From contig DASWTK010000336.1 of the NCBI GenBank assembly GCA_036402175.1, forward strand, positions 1-59,244: a DNA stretch of 59,244 bases, written 5' to 3'. The notes under the pieces are model-generated. The model saw only the letters and a program-made list of their open reading frames with translations. It did not search any database and was not told the origin of the DNA. The position numbers were made by a program, and so were the translations under genes. Position 1 is the first letter of the stretch; the number at the start of each line of letters is the position of its first letter. This DNA is from DASPKM01 sp036402175 (GTDB lineage Bacteria > Bacteroidota > Bacteroidia > Chitinophagales > Chitinophagaceae). Of the stretch, positions 57,218-59,244 are shown piece after piece.

Positions 57218-59244
57218 ATGAGAACGCTTTACTTGTTGGTGCTGACCTGTGCATTTCCATTTATTGCCTTATCCCAGATCCAACCCGATAAAGCGATCAT
57301 TGACGATTATGCACATCCTGCTTTTGTCCAGATGCTGCGTACATCCGGGAATAAGATCATTATCCAGACCGGTCATTCCATTTATCTTGCCGCCGCTTTT
57401 GATCCTGCTGAATTTACCAGGGAAAACGATGCGTTCACTGTGCTGCGGAAATTGTCGCCGGTCCATGCGGTCATCCTGCTGAAACAGCCTTCGCTGATAC
57501 AAAAAACCGCCGGACTGAAGTTTCTTCTGCCCGCCGGTAATTCATGGAAACTTTCTCCTGCTTTGATGACTGCTTTTAAAGAAAAAGCAGGACCTCTTGA
57601 ATTAATAATTTCAGTCAGGAATACTGAACATTTCAAAACATCGCTGGCGCAGTTTGTCATAATCAAACAGGAATACCCCAACAATTTGCTGAGGGTTGCA
57701 GTGAATGACATGGCAGGACAGAGCGTTTTAATTTCATATGACAGTCTTTTGTTTGCAGACCTGGCGCACCGCAAGCCAAAGGAAGAATTGCTTGTCAGCG
57801 GGTTCGATCTGGGCGCCAATCGGGTCAATGCAGTTCATCACCACTATCCTGCAATACATGGCGGAGGCTTAATGGTGTCTGTTAAAGAAAACCGCTTTGA
57901 TTCTGCTGATATAGATCTCAGAGGCCGGGTGATCAACAGCAATCTTGCATCTCCAACTTTGAGCGGTCACGCAACCATAATGGCTACCATGCTGGCCGGC
58001 GCAGGGAATTCTTTTTACGAAGGAAAAGGGGTGGCCTGGAAAGCAAACCTTCAATCAACATCCTTTGCCAATTTATTGCCGGAGCCTGATAACTATTACA
58101 GTTCGCAAAAGATCTCTGTACAGAATCACTCATACGGCACCGGAATAGAAAATTATTATGGCGCAGACGCGTCAGCATACGACGCAAGTGTTATTAATAA
58201 TCCGGTTCTGACGCATGTTTTTTCTTCAGGGAATTCCGGACTGGCGCCCGGCAACGGCCCGTACGCCGGCGTCACCGGATTTGCAAACCTGACGGGGAGT
58301 TTTAAAATGGCGAAGAACGTGCTGGTCAGTGGAGCAACCGATTCGGTGGGTAATGTGGAAGGTCCCAGTTCACGGGGACCTGCGTACGACGGAAGGATCA
58401 AGCCGGAGCTGGTAGCATTCGGGCAGGATGGCAGCTCAGGCGCAGCAGCGATTGTTTCCGGGATCGCCTTACTGATGCAGGATGCATACAGGAAGATTCA
58501 CAACGATTCATTGCCACCGGCTGCGCTGCTGAAAGCTATACTGATCAATTCAGCCGACGACATAGGAACAGCAGGACCAGATTATTCTTCGGGTTATGGA
58601 AGCGTCAATGCATACAAAGCCACCAAAGCAATCAATAATTCAAATCATTTTTCAAACAACATTCAGCAGGGAAATTCCCAGCGCTTCAACCTGCAGGTAC
58701 CTCCAGGACTGCGACTGCTGAAAATAACGCTTACATGGACTGATCCACCAGCACAAGCCAATGCGTTCTCTGCACTGGTTAACGACCTTGATTTGGAACT
58801 TGTACATCTGCAGTCGGGGAACAGCTGGTTACCATGGACCCTGAGCCGCTTCGCGCTTAGAGATTCGTTGTTGCTTCCTGCAATCCGTGGACGTGATTCA
58901 ATTAATAATGCAGAGCAGATCACACTTGAAAATCCACCGGCAGGTGATTACGAGATCAATGTGAAAGGCAAAAGGATCAGCAGTTCATCACAATCTTATT
59001 TTATAAGCTATGGGGCCGATACGATGAACAGATTTAACTGGATGTACCCAATGCCGGCCGATCCTGTAATGTCAGGAACAAACCAGATGCTTCGCTGGAC
59101 GTCGGGTTATGCAGCCGGCACCACAGGCAAACTGGAATTAAGCCTCACCAGGGGTACAAGCTGGGAAACGATCGAATCGAATGCAGACCTCAGCAGGAAT
59201 TATATTCGCTTTACTACCCCTGATACTTTTTCCACCGCGCTGGT
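57218..59244 (+). CDS. Subtilisin-like (S8) protease, 3' end beyond the window
   Basis: 675 codons are visible, open to the last base. A signal peptide (MRTLYLLVLTCAFPFIALS) and a pro-region of about 180 residues precede an S8 domain. His251 lies in SGHATIMATMLAG, the oxyanion Asn339 in SSGNSG and Ser407 in GSSGAAAIVSG, so the fold is clear. The strand that normally carries the Asp (V-x-V-x-D) reads VSVKENRFD, putting Glu224 at the catalytic Asp position. GHGT reads GHAT and GTSxAAP reads GSSGAAA. A beta-rich region with possible domain repeats follows to the window edge. A T9SS tail would be expected beyond. Confidence 0.85.
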   Translation, partial: MRTLYLLVLTCAFPFIALSQIQPDKAIIDDYAHPAFVQMLRTSGNKIIIQTGHSIYLAAAFDPAEFTRENDAFTVLRKLSPVHAVILLKQPSLIQKTAGLKFLLPAGNSWKLSPALMTAFKEKAGPLELIISVRNTEHFKTSLAQFVIIKQEYPNNLLRVAVNDMAGQSVLISYDSLLFADLAHRKPKEELLVSGFDLGANRVNAVHHHYPAIHGGGLMVSVKENRFDSADIDLRGRVINSNLASPTLSGHATIMATMLAGAGNSFYEGKGVAWKANLQSTSFANLLPEPDNYYSSQKISVQNHSYGTGIENYYGADASAYDASVINNPVLTHVFSSGNSGLAPGNGPYAGVTGFANLTGSFKMAKNVLVSGATDSVGNVEGPSSRGPAYDGRIKPELVAFGQDGSSGAAAIVSGIALLMQDAYRKIHNDSLPPAALLKAILINSADDIGTAGPDYSSGYGSVNAYKATKAINNSNHFSNNIQQGNSQRFNLQVPPGLRLLKITLTWTDPPAQANAFSALVNDLDLELVHLQSGNSWLPWTLSRFALRDSLLLPAIRGRDSINNAEQITLENPPAGDYEINVKGKRISSSSQSYFISYGADTMNRFNWMYPMPADPVMSGTNQMLRWTSGYAAGTTGKLELSLTRGTSWETIESNADLSRNYIRFTTPDTFSTAL

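Noticed and set aside
1..59244. tRNA or rRNA genes, phage or transposase genes
   Set aside because: Looked for by eye on both strands, especially near the ribosomal operon breaks. No cloverleaf-like or rRNA-like segment and no transposase or integrase motif was found.

Overview
The window reads as chromosomal DNA of a Bacteroidota bacterium, most likely a Chitinophagaceae relative. The evidence is promoters of the TTG-N20-TAnnTTTG type, type 9 secretion (T9SS) C-terminal sorting domains, the gene order of the ribosomal-protein operon, a GLPGLI/DUF4412-like protein, a HEIGH-type lipoprotein protease, weak Shine-Dalgarno sequences and AT-rich interspersed repeats. No rRNA, tRNA, CRISPR array, phage or transposase was found. 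The genus is an inference.

Layout. 1-5460: the end of a secreted adhesin-like protein, a Nudix hydrolase, rpsA, a BaiN-like flavoprotein whose 3' end runs into a 15-bp minisatellite, and a hypothetical gene. 5461-6152: non-coding, with a 19-bp tandem array. 6153-19274 (minus): the S10-spc ribosomal operon rpsJ-rplC-rplD-rplW-rplB-rpsS-rplV-rpsC-rplP-rpmC-rpsQ-rplN-rplX-rplE-rpsN-rpsH-rplF-rplR-rpsE-rpmD-rplO-secY-map. Several of its spacers hold AT-rich hairpin repeats, and there is a 418-nt structured spacer between rpsJ and rplC. 19389-33694: envelope and secreted genes (beta-helix/PA14 protein, S9 peptidase, two paralogous lipoproteins of which one ends in poly-aspartate, two paralogous seven-bladed-propeller T9SS proteins). 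33849-40843: fusA, rpsG and rpsL, with a four-gene membrane/glycosyltransferase/methyltransferase cassette between rpsG and fusA.

40985-48384: ilvE; a plus-strand operon of a psi (HolD)-like protein, rdgB, an ECF sigma factor and its probable membrane anti-sigma partner; then a hotdog thioesterase, aroE overlapping a phosphosulfolactate-synthase gene, and a TPR protein. 48582-59244: small secreted proteins, yidC, pyrG, a 59-residue membrane or secreted peptide, proC, a HEIGH metalloprotease lipoprotein and the start of a divergent subtilisin-like protease that runs off the window.

Themes. The str-S10-spc-alpha ribosomal supercluster, contiguous in many Bacteroidota, is split here at three points: rpsG/fusA, fusA/rpsJ and after map. 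Each translation block keeps its own promoter and, where visible, its own terminator. The most novel-looking items are the HolD-like protein beside rdgB, the comA-like gene coupled to aroE, the rpsJ-rplC spacer, the minisatellite apparently grown from codons of the flavoprotein gene, and the subtilisin with Glu where the catalytic Asp is expected.
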